Part shown: positions 34,480-42,618 of the stretch, piece after piece
How positions within the stretch are numbered: position 1 is the stretch's first letter
Layout: every line of letters begins with the position of its first letter
NCBI RefSeq assembly: GCF_021646685.1
Contig: NZ_JAKJHW010000011.1
Location: 1-64,000, forward strand
Source of the DNA: Pseudalkalibacillus salsuginis
GTDB lineage: Bacteria > Bacillota > Bacilli > Bacillales > Fictibacillaceae
Direction: 5' to 3'
Length of the DNA: 64,000 nt
Notes under the pieces: generated by a model
Databases searched by the model: none
What the model was told of the DNA's origin: nothing
What the model saw: only the letters and a program-made list of their open reading frames with translations
Position numbers and translations under genes: made by a program

Positions 34480-34657
34480 GATACTCGAGATTATCTGTTT
34501 AATATGTTGATTTAAAATAAATTCTGATAATTTATAATAAAGTTTATTAAAATTTTTTTGTTCCGCAAACGGGCCATATTCTGGAATAACGTAACTGTAA
34601 GATACCTGTAATTCTACATTAGACATTAGCGGAGAAAAAATCCTTTTTCGTAAACCC

Positions 34658-34703
34658 TTAGAGGCCATTAACACCTTTAATTCCTGGTGTTAATGGCCTC
34701 TAA
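34658..34703. terminator. Perfect 18-bp hairpin
   Basis: 34658-34675 and 34686-34703 are perfectly complementary over 18 bp around a 10-bp loop. It lies downstream of the converging TetR gene. No strong T run follows on either strand, so it may be a repeat element as well as a terminator. Confidence 0.6.
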
Positions 34704-34792
34704 TCTTTATTATCGGAGATTAAAAATTCATTGGTCTCACAAATTTTTACTTAGTTACATAAAAGGGTTTTCATCCTTCAACAGATGCTTGT

Positions 34793-35431
34793 TTATGTGA
34801 TTGTAGACAGGGTTTGAACAATTTCTTTTTCAATAACAGAATCATCAACTGTATCGAGATATTCCGATTTAAACAGCTGATACTTTTTCAATTGGTAAAA
34901 GTCCATAAGTGCTTGTTTTAATGTAAGATCATACTTTATGGAAAATGAAGGTACCATAATACGACGAAGGACAGCATCATCCTGAACCATAAACAACACA
35001 GCATTTATCTGGTTAAATATCTCCTGATCCATACCGGCCTTAAAGAAAGCTTCTAGGTTTTTGTTACGATTTTGTTGGGCCAGTTCAAGGTTCTCAAACA
35101 AATACGGATAGGATTCTTTGAGATCGTTTAAAAATAAATCAGATACATAGATGACACATTTCAACGATTGTTCAAACGTTTTCTGGAAACGTTCGATAAA
35201 TGAGATATTTTCATCTTGAACAATAGTATCGGCTTCAGAAAGGTAGTCAATATAATGCGCTACCACTACCTGTATAATCTCGTCTTTCGTAGAAAAATTC
35301 TTATAAAGTGTTGCCTTACTAATATCCATATACCTTGCAATATCATCTATTTTTAGTTGACTAAACTTGGTTTTTCTTATAATCGGTTTTATCTTTTCGA
35401 TGTATTTTTCAATACTTGCTGCCTTTTTCAC
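34793..35431 (-). CDS. TetR family transcriptional regulator
   Basis: The 212-residue regulator has an N-terminal HTH (KIDDIARYMDISKATLYKNF, STKDEIIQVVVAHYI) and a helical C-terminal domain. I chose GTG at 35429-35431 because AAAGGAGGG stands upstream; longer frames lack a site. It is divergent from an SDR oxidoreductase gene, with a dyad operator in the shared intergenic region. It probably represses that gene and itself. Confidence 0.86.
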   Translation of the reverse strand: MKKAASIEKYIEKIKPIIRKTKFSQLKIDDIARYMDISKATLYKNFSTKDEIIQVVVAHYIDYLSEADTIVQDENISFIERFQKTFEQSLKCVIYVSDLFLNDLKESYPYLFENLELAQQNRNKNLEAFFKAGMDQEIFNQINAVLFMVQDDAVLRRIMVPSFSIKYDLTLKQALMDFYQLKKYQLFKSEYLDTVDDSVIEKEIVQTLSTIT

Positions 35432-35476
35432 AAAAAGGACCCTCCTTTCTCTACATACACCATTATACCGAATTAG

Positions 35477-35556
35477 AATACAAAATAAACAATATCGACA
35501 AATTAAACACACTATACAAAAAAGGTCAATTTGGTTTACTTTGTTTATATTGTATT
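35477..35556. promoter_or_regulatory. Operator region between TetR and SDR genes
   Basis: AATACAAAATAAACAATA (35477-35494) and ACTTTGTTTATATTGTATT (35538-35556) are near-perfect inverted copies about 43 bp apart. Each lies close to one of the two divergent genes. They are candidate binding sites of the TetR protein. Confidence 0.55.
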
Positions 35557-35596
35557 ATATACTTCTTGTAATGAATCAAAAAGGGAGGCAATAAAG

Positions 35597-36409
35597 ATGA
35601 AGACGATTTTAATTACAGGAGCTTCTTCGGGTATCGGAAGAGCAACAGCCAACTATTTTTCAGAGCGAGGATGGAATGTGGTGGCCACCATGCGGTCTCC
35701 AGAGAAGGAAACGGAATTGAATCGATTGGATCGTGTTTTGGTGACAAAGCTAGATGTCGAGCAAAAAGTAACGATTCAAGATGCCATTACAAAAGGAATT
35801 GAACATTTCGGTAAAATTGATGTCCTGCTAAATAATGCGGGTTATGCTGCATTTGGCGTTTTTGAAGCTGCTACAGATGTCCAGGTGAAAAAGCAATTTG
35901 ACGTGAATGTGTTTGGTGTCATGAATACAATTAAAGCCATTCTGCCCCATTTCAGAACGAACAAGGCAGGAATGATTATTAATATATCGTCTATTGGTGG
36001 ACGTGTTGCCTTTCCGCTTATATCCCTTTACCATGCGAGCAAGTGGGCAATTGAAGGATTTTCGGAATCACTTTACTACGAACTAGCACCTCAAAATATT
36101 AAGGTAAAAGTGTTAGAGCCTGGAAACGTTGCCACGGACTTTACAGGTCGATCCTTGGAATTGATAATGGATGAATCCTTGGAAGTGTATAGAACCTATC
36201 ATGAAAAGGTACTTCAAAAGCAAATGGAAAGTTTTCAGACCAACGTCTCTACACCGGAACTCGTGGCTAAGGCGATTTATGAGGCTGCTATAGATCAAAC
36301 AGAGCGTTTTCGATATCTTGTCGGAGAAGATGCAAAGTTTCTAGAGAACATGAGAAAGGAATCATCGGATGAGGAGTTTATGACGTTTATTACAAGTAAC
36401 TTTCGATGA
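35597..36409 (+). CDS. SDR family oxidoreductase
   Basis: The 270-residue enzyme has the classical short-chain dehydrogenase features: cofactor motif TGASSGIG (residues 7-14), LLNNAGYAAFG, catalytic serine in NISSIGG and YHASK, and LEPGNVATDF after it. It reduces or oxidises an unknown carbonyl or alcohol using NAD(P). GGGAGG stands before ATG 35597. It is divergently arranged with a TetR gene that likely represses it until an inducer appears. Confidence 0.9.
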   Translation: MKTILITGASSGIGRATANYFSERGWNVVATMRSPEKETELNRLDRVLVTKLDVEQKVTIQDAITKGIEHFGKIDVLLNNAGYAAFGVFEAATDVQVKKQFDVNVFGVMNTIKAILPHFRTNKAGMIINISSIGGRVAFPLISLYHASKWAIEGFSESLYYELAPQNIKVKVLEPGNVATDFTGRSLELIMDESLEVYRTYHEKVLQKQMESFQTNVSTPELVAKAIYEAAIDQTERFRYLVGEDAKFLENMRKESSDEEFMTFITSNFR

Positions 36410-36491
36410 GACGTGGATGGGAACGGAGGCTCCTTTACCCCTATAATACGAACCAGCAAATGCAAGTTGTGGAGTTATTCAAGAATAGGGC

Positions 36492-36520
36492 GCGATTGCT
36501 GCATAGGTGATCGCTTTTTT
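36492..36520 (+). terminator. Short hairpin with T run
   Basis: GCGAT (36492-36496) pairs with ATCGC (36510-36514), followed by TTTTTT. The preceding AGGGCGCGATTG is repeated at 37251-37262. Confidence 0.5.
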
Positions 36521-36614
36521 CTTGCTTTAAATTAACGAACTTTAATAAGGAAGGAAAATTATTGGCTTTACCAGTATTCTTACAGTAAATGATTTTAAGG
36601 TAGGGGGATGTCTA

Positions 36615-37230
36615 GTGGTAAGACACGGAGAAACAGTGTGGAACACAGAAAAAAGAATGCAAGGATGGTTAGATTCTCAACTTACTGAAAATGGAGAAAA
36701 AAATGCCGTATCTTTAGGAAACAGACTTAAAGAAATAGAATTAACTGCGATATATTCAAGTCCCAGTGATAGAACTAAAAGAACCACTCAGTTGATACGG
36801 GGAGTTAGAGATATACCTGTATATTACGATGAAAACCTTAAGGAGATTAATATGGGGGACTGGGAAGGTAAAACACTCTCATTAATTAAAGAAATGTATC
36901 CATTAGAGTTTGAATCTTTCTGGAATACACCACACCTTTATACTCCTCTTGGAGGGGAAACTTTTGAAGAAACACGAGAGAGCAGTTAAGTTTCTAAATT
37001 TTATTAAAAATCAGTATAAATCAGGTAATGTTTTAGTCGTTACGCACTCTGTAGTAATCAAATGTTTATTTTCCATTTTTAAAAACACAACAATTGAAAA
37101 CCTGTGGGATCCCCCTTATATACACGATACAAGTTTAACTAGTGTAGAACTTAATGAAAATGAATATAAAATCTTATTAGAAGGGGATTTATCTTATAGG
37201 GAAACCAATAAAGTTAATGTACAGAATTAA
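36615..37230 (+). pseudogene. Histidine phosphatase family gene, frameshifted
   Basis: The first frame (GTG 36615 to 36989) has the phosphatase RHG motif VRHGETVWNTEKRMQGW, IYSSPSDRTKRTTQLI and EINMGDWEGK, then stops after EETRESS. The continuing frame reads ERAVKFLNFIKNQY, VLVVTHSVVIKCL (second catalytic His) and ends at 37230. Joined, they give one normal enzyme of about 205 residues of the phosphoglycerate-mutase-like family. The break lies at 36972-36984 in a GA dinucleotide run; adding one GA unit would restore the frame. The N-terminal strand before RHGE is also very short. Confidence 0.8.
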
Positions 37231-37282
37231 TGACTATTCTTATTAAAGAAAAGGGCGCGATTGTTGAACAACACAGACAGAA

Positions 37283-37430
37283 AATGATCAAACTTTTTTA
37301 TAAAAGCTAAATAGTCAATATCAAAAGCGGAATCCATTTTGATCAATCTTTTTTCAAAATGGATTCTTTTTGTTTGCAGTAGAATTTCGGGTTACATGGG
37401 ATTTTTGATCAAACTTTATTTCACACCTAC
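37283..37430 (+). repeat. 148-bp dispersed hairpin repeat, copy 2
   Basis: Aligns end to end with 4755-4902. Its stem is 37330-37342 with 37354-37366, and the stem bases differ from copy 1 on both arms so that pairing is kept. The loop (ATCTTTTT) and the flanks are shared. It lies between the phosphatase remnant and the cad promoter. Confidence 0.6.
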
Positions 37431-37476
37431 ATAATATTCCGTCATTGACCTATATAAGACGGAACGATATACTAAT

Positions 37477-37496
37477 ATTCAAAAGAACGTTTGAAT
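37477..37496 (+). promoter_or_regulatory. cad operator
   Basis: ATTCAAAAGAACGTTTGAAT is an inverted repeat with arms ATTCAAA and TTTGAAT, very like the CadC operator of staphylococcal cad operons. It lies directly upstream of cadC. CadC would leave it upon binding Cd, Pb or Zn. Confidence 0.78.
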
Positions 37497-37517
37497 GAAA
37501 AACTGAGAGGTGAAAAA

Positions 37518-37892
37518 ATGACGAAGGTCGATGTTTGTAAAGTAACCTGTGTCCATGAAGGAAAAGTGGAACGGATAAAGGCTGACATAGAAGGAAAAGA
37601 TACAATGTCAGCGGCGAAGATATTCAAAGCATTAGCGGATGATACGAGAATCAAAATCGCCTATGCCTTATCGATTGAAGATGAACTATGTGTATGTGAT
37701 GTATCAAATATTGTGGATTGTACAGTTGCAACCGCTTCTCATCACCTGCGATTGCTTCGGAATATGGGGCTTGCGAAATACCGGAAAGTTGGAAAGCTCG
37801 TTTATTACTCTCTGGATGATGACCATGTTAGAGAGATCATCCAGACAGCATTCTCCCACTTGGAGGAGGGTAAACATCTTGGAACAAGCTAG
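37518..37892 (+). CDS. cadC: CadC, metal-responsive ArsR-family repressor
   Basis: The 124-residue repressor has an N-terminal cysteine segment (KVDVCKVTCVHEGK) and the alpha-3 metal site ELCVCDVSNIVDCTVATASHHLRLL. This gives the Cys set typical of CadC Cd/Pb/Zn sensors. The C-terminal wing and helix (KVGKLVYYSLDDDHV) are standard. I chose ATG 37518 (GAGAGGTG upstream). It overlaps the start of cadA by 14 bp and sits behind a cad-type operator. Confidence 0.92.
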   Translation: MTKVDVCKVTCVHEGKVERIKADIEGKDTMSAAKIFKALADDTRIKIAYALSIEDELCVCDVSNIVDCTVATASHHLRLLRNMGLAKYRKVGKLVYYSLDDDHVREIIQTAFSHLEEGKHLGTS

Positions 37893-40005
37893 AGTGGTTG
37901 AACCAGAACAACATGTTTACAGGATTTCTGGTTTCACCTGAGTAAGCTGTGCGAATAAGTTCGAAACGAACGTAAAACGCCTGGATGGTGTTTTGGATGC
38001 AAAAGTGAATTTTACAGCCTCGAAACTTACAGTTATAGGAACAGCAGAAATCCATCAAATTGAAAAAGCAGGTGCCTTTGAAAACTTGAAGGTCCGCCCA
38101 GACCACTTGGAAGAAGAGAGTAGACCGCCAATTTGGAAACGCCATTGGAATGTTTTCATTTCTGCTCTTTTATTATTGACCGGTTGGGTGATTCGTTTAA
38201 TGAATGGAAACGAATCGATTCTTTCCAACGGTTTTTATGCAGGTGCGATTCTTCTTGGGGGATATGGATTATTCCGATCCGGTTTAAAGAACTTGATACG
38301 GCTTGAATTCGATATGAGGACACTTATGACAATCGCCATCATTGGTGCTGCTTTGATCGGTGAATGGGGTGAAGGGGCTATGGTCGTCATCTTATTCGCG
38401 GTCAGTGAGATCCTCGAAATCTATTCAATGGATAAAGCACGGCAGTCGATACGTGGGTTGATGGAAATCGCCCCGAAAGAAGCAACTGTCAGGCGGAATG
38501 GTATTGAAATGACTATCCCAGTCGATGAGGTTCAAGTAGGGGACACGATGATGATTTTACCCGGTCAAAAGCTTGCGATGGACGGTATTATCCTGAAAGG
38601 TTCTTCTTACGTCAACCAATCCGCAATAACTGGGGAATCTGTCCCTGTCCATTTATCTGTGGGAGATGAAGCTTTCGCAGGTACTTTGAATGAAGATGGA
38701 TATTTGGAAGTGGAAGTGACGAAACGGGTAGAGGACACGACATTAGCCAAGATCATCCATCTTGTGGAGAAAGCACAAGAAGAGCGTGCCCCTTCCCAAT
38801 CGTTTGTCGATCGATTCGCAAAATACTATACCCCTGCCATCATTTCAGTTGCGGCCGGGGTAGCGATTATTCCACCGCTGTCAGGGGGTAGCTGGAGTGA
38901 GTGGGTCTACCAGGGGCTTGCTGTTCTTGTTGTCGGTTGCCCATGTGCACTGGTGATTTCTACTCCGGTTTCTATTGTAACAGCGGTAGGAAATGCTGCG
39001 CGAAACGGCGTTTTAGTAAAAGGTGGCGTTTACTTGGAAGAAGCGGGTAAATTGAAATCGATCGCTTTTGATAAAACAGGGACGTTAACGAAGGGCATAC
39101 CCGAAGTGACAGACATTATCAGTTTGTCTGGATACAGAGATCCTGAGATCATACGAATTGCCGCTGCTTTAGAAAGCCATTCGCAACATCCCTTAGCCTC
39201 AGCCATTTTAAAGAAAGCTGAACAAAATGGTGGAGGCAAAATTGATGAAGAGGTTGAGAACTTCCGATCAATTACCGGCAAGGGGATAAAAGGGGAAATC
39301 AATAAGACTGTTTTCTATGCAGGAAGCCTTGTGTTATTTACCGATGAATTGCAATTGACCCTTCAAGAGGAAACAATCGAAGTTATAAGTCGGCTCAGGA
39401 ATGAAGGGAAAACAGTACTGGCAATCGGTACTGAGGAATCTGTGATCGCGATCATTGCCGCAGCAGACACGATTCGGGATGAAAGTGGTGACGTCGTGAA
39501 AGCTCTACATGATCTGAATATCAAAAATACGATCATGTTGACAGGTGACCATCAGCTGACAGCAAAAAGTATCGCGGAGAAAATGGGAATCTCAACGGTG
39601 AAATCCGAGTTGTTACCAGAAGAAAAACTAAACTATATCAAAGCATATGAACAACGGTACGGGAAGGTAGCAATGGTCGGTGATGGTATAAACGACGCTC
39701 CAGCACTTGCAGCCTCCACAGTCGGGATCGCAATGGGAGGTGCCGGGACCGATACAGCTATAGAAACAGCGGATATCGTCATGATGGGTGACGACCTGCG
39801 AAAGCTTCCTTATACAATCAAGTTAAGCCGAAAAACACTTGCCATCATTAAACAAAATATCGCATTTTCCCTCGGTCTTAAGCTATTGGCATTGTTGCTT
39901 GTCGTACCAGGTTGGTTGACCCTTTGGATTGCCATTTTTGCTGATATGGGTGCAACCCTTCTTGTGACTCTGAATGGGCTTAGACTGATGAAGGTAAAAG
40001 AATAG
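37879..40005 (+). CDS. cadA: Cadmium/zinc P1B-type ATPase with an in-frame TGA in its HMA domain
   Basis: From TTG 37879 (GGAGG 8 bp upstream) the frame encodes a CadA-type exporter of Cd, Zn or Pb. It has an N-terminal heavy-metal-associated domain, then membrane helices and the P-type ATPase core: ITGESVPV, the CPC metal motif GCPCALVI, phosphorylation site [14 protein letters not shown] and [10 protein letters not shown]. Codon 21 is TGA (37939-37941), exactly where the first Cys of the GFTCxxC motif should be; the second Cys (codon 24) is present, and everything up- and downstream is in the same frame. Termination there leaves reinitiation, perhaps TTG 37993, giving a core without the HMA domain that could still pump. 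Read-through or recoding is possible but unproven. Confidence 0.85.
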
Positions 40006-40300
40006 CAATCAGTGATTACTGGATAATTGCCAAGATGAGGGAATAACCGAAATGTGGAGGATATGGGAAAAAGATTGATAGCATGTATGGGGAAATCCAT
40101 CGTCTAAATCCTGAATAAAAGCATAGAATGTACCTGTGAGATTCAAAAAGCATATTACAAATAAATTACGCTTTTCACAATTCTGTTTTATTGCAAGAAA
40201 TGCAGGGTAGAGAATAAGACAATTTTCGGAAACTGTTGATTTATGCGATGACATCCTTAGATAGTGGTGTTATAATAAGAAAAGATTTTCAGATTAGAAA
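40006..40300. other. Intergenic region after cadA
   Basis: About 300 bp. I see no gene and no strong terminator directly after cadA. Confidence 0.3.
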
Positions 40301-40301
40301 A

Positions 40302-40331
40302 ATAAAAACGCAGGTGCGCCAACACCTGCGT
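40302..40331 (-). terminator. Terminator of the small toxin transcript
   Basis: ACGCAGGTG (40308-40316) pairs with CACCTGCGT (40323-40331). On the minus strand the stem is followed by TTTTTATTTTT, so it ends the minus-strand transcript carrying the 27-codon gene. Confidence 0.75.
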
Positions 40332-40335
40332 ATCA

Positions 40336-40556
40336 TACGATAAGCTTTTCCCTCAAAGGGATCGGCTGACTAGAGTAGACCGTGGCCTAAAGTGTGCAGC
40401 TCAAGGACGGTCTATTTTTTATTCGGGAATGACAATACGCTGATAATCAACGTGGCAAACGAGATGGTAACCATCAACGTTTGAAATACTGTCATTTGTA
40501 CACCACCCCTTTCGAGTGTAGTGCCGACCGTCCTTGAGGTACCGAAACTTATCGTA
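40336..40556 (-). promoter_or_regulatory. Nested long-range complementary segments around the toxin gene
   Basis: Two pairs can close the minus-strand mRNA. The 13-bp segment 40526-40538 (5' side of the RNA) pairs with 40400-40412 right at the stop codon. The 9-bp segment 40548-40556 pairs with 40336-40344 farther 3'. The order is nested, as needed for one structure. It would hide or restructure the AAAGGGG ribosome binding site region. Confidence 0.55.
40412..40495 (-). CDS. Putative holin-like toxin (type I toxin candidate)
   Basis: This 27-codon gene encodes a single hydrophobic helix: MTVFQTLMVTISFATLIIS, then VLSFPNKK. It resembles the Hol_Tox/TxpA-like group of tiny membrane toxins in Bacilli, which have a T-F-x-x-L start, one helix and a Lys-rich end. 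The ribosome binding site AAAGGGGTGG stands about 8 bp before ATG 40495. The gene is expressed antiparallel to cadA and nadE, with its own terminator and self-pairing mRNA ends. In known systems such mRNAs are held silent by structure and an antisense RNA; no antisense promoter is proven here. Confidence 0.65.
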   Translation of the reverse strand: MTVFQTLMVTISFATLIISVLSFPNKK

Positions 40557-40756
40557 TTTATACAATTTTATCACTTTTGGTAAAATTTCTCATGATACAT
40601 ATGGACCAGTTATAGGACGGCCAAACCTCCTACTAATATGGGAGAATAAAAATGGGACAAGGGTTATGTATGTGAAAAGTTACAGTTATCGTTAGTTTGG
40701 GAATAATAGGGTATGGTACCCTTTAGACAGCAATAATCATAATGGAGGGGAAAAGT

Positions 40757-41590
40757 GTGAGTTTACAAAATGAAATCATTAAGAGGTTACATGTCAAACC
40801 GAGCATTTTACCTGGAGAAGAGATTGATCAACGTGTTGATTTGCTGAAGCAATATGCGAAAGAGTCCGGTATGAAAGGGTATGTTCTGGGGATCAGTGGC
40901 GGCCAGGATTCTTCCCTTGCTGGGAGGCTCGCTCAGATGGCTGTTGAACAATTACGTGAAGAAACAGGAGAAGAATATACGTTCATTGCAATGCGACTGC
41001 CGTATGGTGTCCAGAAGGATGAAGAGGATGCCCAAAAGGCGCTTCAATTCATCAATCCTGATAAGACCGTGACCTTTAATATAAAAGAGGCGGTTGATGC
41101 TTCTTATCGTGCATTCAGGGAAGGCACTGGGGAAGAGTTAAGCGACTTTTTAAAAGGGAATACGAAGGCTCGTGAGCGTATGAAGGTCCAATATGATCTT
41201 GCAGCTCATCATAATCTGCTTGTTATCGGAACTGACCATGCTGCAGAAGCTGTGACTGGCTTTTTTACGAAACATGGGGACGGAGCATGTGACATAGCAC
41301 CCCTCTTTGGACTTGACAAAAGACAAGGAAAACGACTCTTGGAAGAACTAGGCGCTCCAGAAACATTATTTACGAAAGTTCCAACAGCTGACCTTGAAGA
41401 TGATCGACCAGGCCTCCCTGATGAAGAAGCACTTGGATTAACCTATGATCAAATTGATGATTACCTGGAGGGTAAAGAGATTGATTCTGAAGCAAGGAAT
41501 ACGCTCGAAAACCATTACCTGAAAACACGGCATAAGCGTGAAGGGGAAGTTACCCTTTATGATGACTGGTGGAAAAACAATTCGAAATAA
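40757..41590 (+). CDS. nadE: NAD+ synthetase, ammonia-dependent
   Basis: The 277-residue enzyme amidates deamido-NAD with ammonia and ATP in the last step of NAD synthesis. The PP-loop [50 protein letters not shown] and [20 protein letters not shown] are all present, as in Bacillus NadE. No glutaminase domain is fused. I chose GTG 40757, because GGAGGGG lies about 8 bp upstream; ATG 40742 lies inside or before that site. A strong terminator follows. Confidence 0.95.
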   Translation: MSLQNEIIKRLHVKPSILPGEEIDQRVDLLKQYAKESGMKGYVLGISGGQDSSLAGRLAQMAVEQLREETGEEYTFIAMRLPYGVQKDEEDAQKALQFINPDKTVTFNIKEAVDASYRAFREGTGEELSDFLKGNTKARERMKVQYDLAAHHNLLVIGTDHAAEAVTGFFTKHGDGACDIAPLFGLDKRQGKRLLEELGAPETLFTKVPTADLEDDRPGLPDEEALGLTYDQIDDYLEGKEIDSEARNTLENHYLKTRHKREGEVTLYDDWWKNNSK

Positions 41591-41610
41591 AACCTTTTTA
41601 TACAACGCTA

Positions 41611-41645
41611 AAAGAGCTGCCTGGAAACGAAAGGCAGCTTTTTTA
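41611..41645 (+). terminator. nadE terminator
   Basis: AGCTGCCT (41615-41622) pairs with AGGCAGCT (41632-41639), followed by TTTTTT. Confidence 0.85.
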
Positions 41646-41687
41646 AAAAGGTAAGGAAGTATAAAAAATTTGTTTGCGGTGAAGTGA

Positions 41688-41859
41688 TGTCTAGCTCCAA
41701 CGCCCAACCACTTGGATCATTTCAGTTCTCCTGCGGCGGTCGACACATTGATTTAGTTCGAAGTGTTTACCCACGCAGAACTGAACTTTGTTTGGTTCGA
41801 GCCTCCTCGTCAGACTTCCAGTGACCTTCATGGCTGATCAGGGCGTTTGCGCTTTTCTT
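41688..41859 (+). repeat. Intergenic repeat B, copy 3
   Basis: Full-length copy from TGTCTAGCTCCAACGCC to GCGCTTTTCTT. It is preceded by GGAAGTATAAAAAATTTGTT and GCGGTGAAGTGATG, which also precedes the copy at 52519. Confidence 0.85.
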
Positions 41860-41975
41860 GTCTAGCTCCAACGCCCAACCACTTGGATCACTTCAGTCCT
41901 CCTGCGGCGGCGACAGCCTCCTCGTCGGACTTCCAGTGACCTTCGTGGTTAACCAGGGCGTTTGCGCTTTTCTTA
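41859..41975 (+). repeat. Intergenic repeat B, copy 4, tandem and internally deleted
   Basis: Starts where copy 3 ends (TGTCTAGCTCCAACGCCCAA). It jumps from CTGCGGCGG to CGACAGCCTCCTCG, losing about 60 bp that carries the CACGCAGAACC hairpin. It ends AACCAGGGCGTTTGCGCTTT. Confidence 0.82.
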
Positions 41976-42015
41976 CTGACTCTACAATATTTATGAAGTA
42001 TATCATTGCTCAGCA

Positions 42016-42519
42016 TTAGAAAAGTATATGGATCAGGATGAAGATGAAAGAAATATAGGCCGAATAACGATGGAATCTTCTCCGTTTTCCAGAAGACTTT
42101 TTTTTCCGTAAATACCCTGTCACCAATAAGGGGATCAAAGCACAGACAGCCAAGAAACCTGAGGTACCTTGCAGGGTTCGTCCCCATCCTCCATTAAGCA
42201 TATGAACGATATGAAAAAGAATAGAAATGACACCTAAAATAGCCATCGCAACATGGAAACGTATGAAAATCCGTGTAAAGGTGACTATTTTTTTGCGTAT
42301 CGGTGTTTTCCCTAAGTTGCTGATCAATCGCAAAAAGATATACAGCAGGAATGAAAGGAGAAAATAAGTCAATGCCGTGTATGCCCATAGAAGCGCTTTT
42401 GTATGGTTGTCCGGAATCATAAATATATAAACGAACCATGGTGAAGACAACAGACAAACAACCACCATGCTCTGCCAGACATTGATCTGGTAGAAGAACT
42501 TGAACAATTGTATTTTCAT
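42016..42519 (-). CDS. Four- to five-helix membrane protein, cytochrome-b-like
   Basis: The 167-residue protein has helices near residues 15-35, 42-65, 88-110, 118-135 and 145-165. His residues lie in the last helices (FIRFHVAMAILG, SILFHIVHML, RRRFHRYSAY and ILIHILF), in spacings reminiscent of haem-b-binding four-helix proteins such as cytochrome b561 or DUF4405-type proteins. A redox role is suggested, not shown. I chose the ATG with GGGAGGGG 9 bp upstream; ATG three codons earlier is too close to that site. It is divergent from the transporter at 42619. Confidence 0.6.
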   Translation of the reverse strand: MKIQLFKFFYQINVWQSMVVVCLLSSPWFVYIFMIPDNHTKALLWAYTALTYFLLSFLLYIFLRLISNLGKTPIRKKIVTFTRIFIRFHVAMAILGVISILFHIVHMLNGGWGRTLQGTSGFLAVCALIPLLVTGYLRKKKSSGKRRRFHRYSAYISFIFILIHILF

Positions 42520-42618
42520 TAAGCTCATCCCCTCCCATTCTTGATTGCATCCTACACTTCCTCACTGACGATTGCATATTCTGCATTATAGACGAATATC
42601 ACAATTGGGGGAAGAAGT

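Noticed and set aside
37930-37990. A SECIS-like stem downstream of the cadA TGA
   Set aside because: GTTCG-AAA-CGAAC is only 5 bp with a triloop and lacks the bulge and loop G/U of bacterial SECIS elements, so I do not claim selenocysteine insertion.
41888-42187. A 99-codon minus-strand frame over the tandem repeat
   Set aside because: It is made of repeat B and shadow of the cytochrome-like gene.
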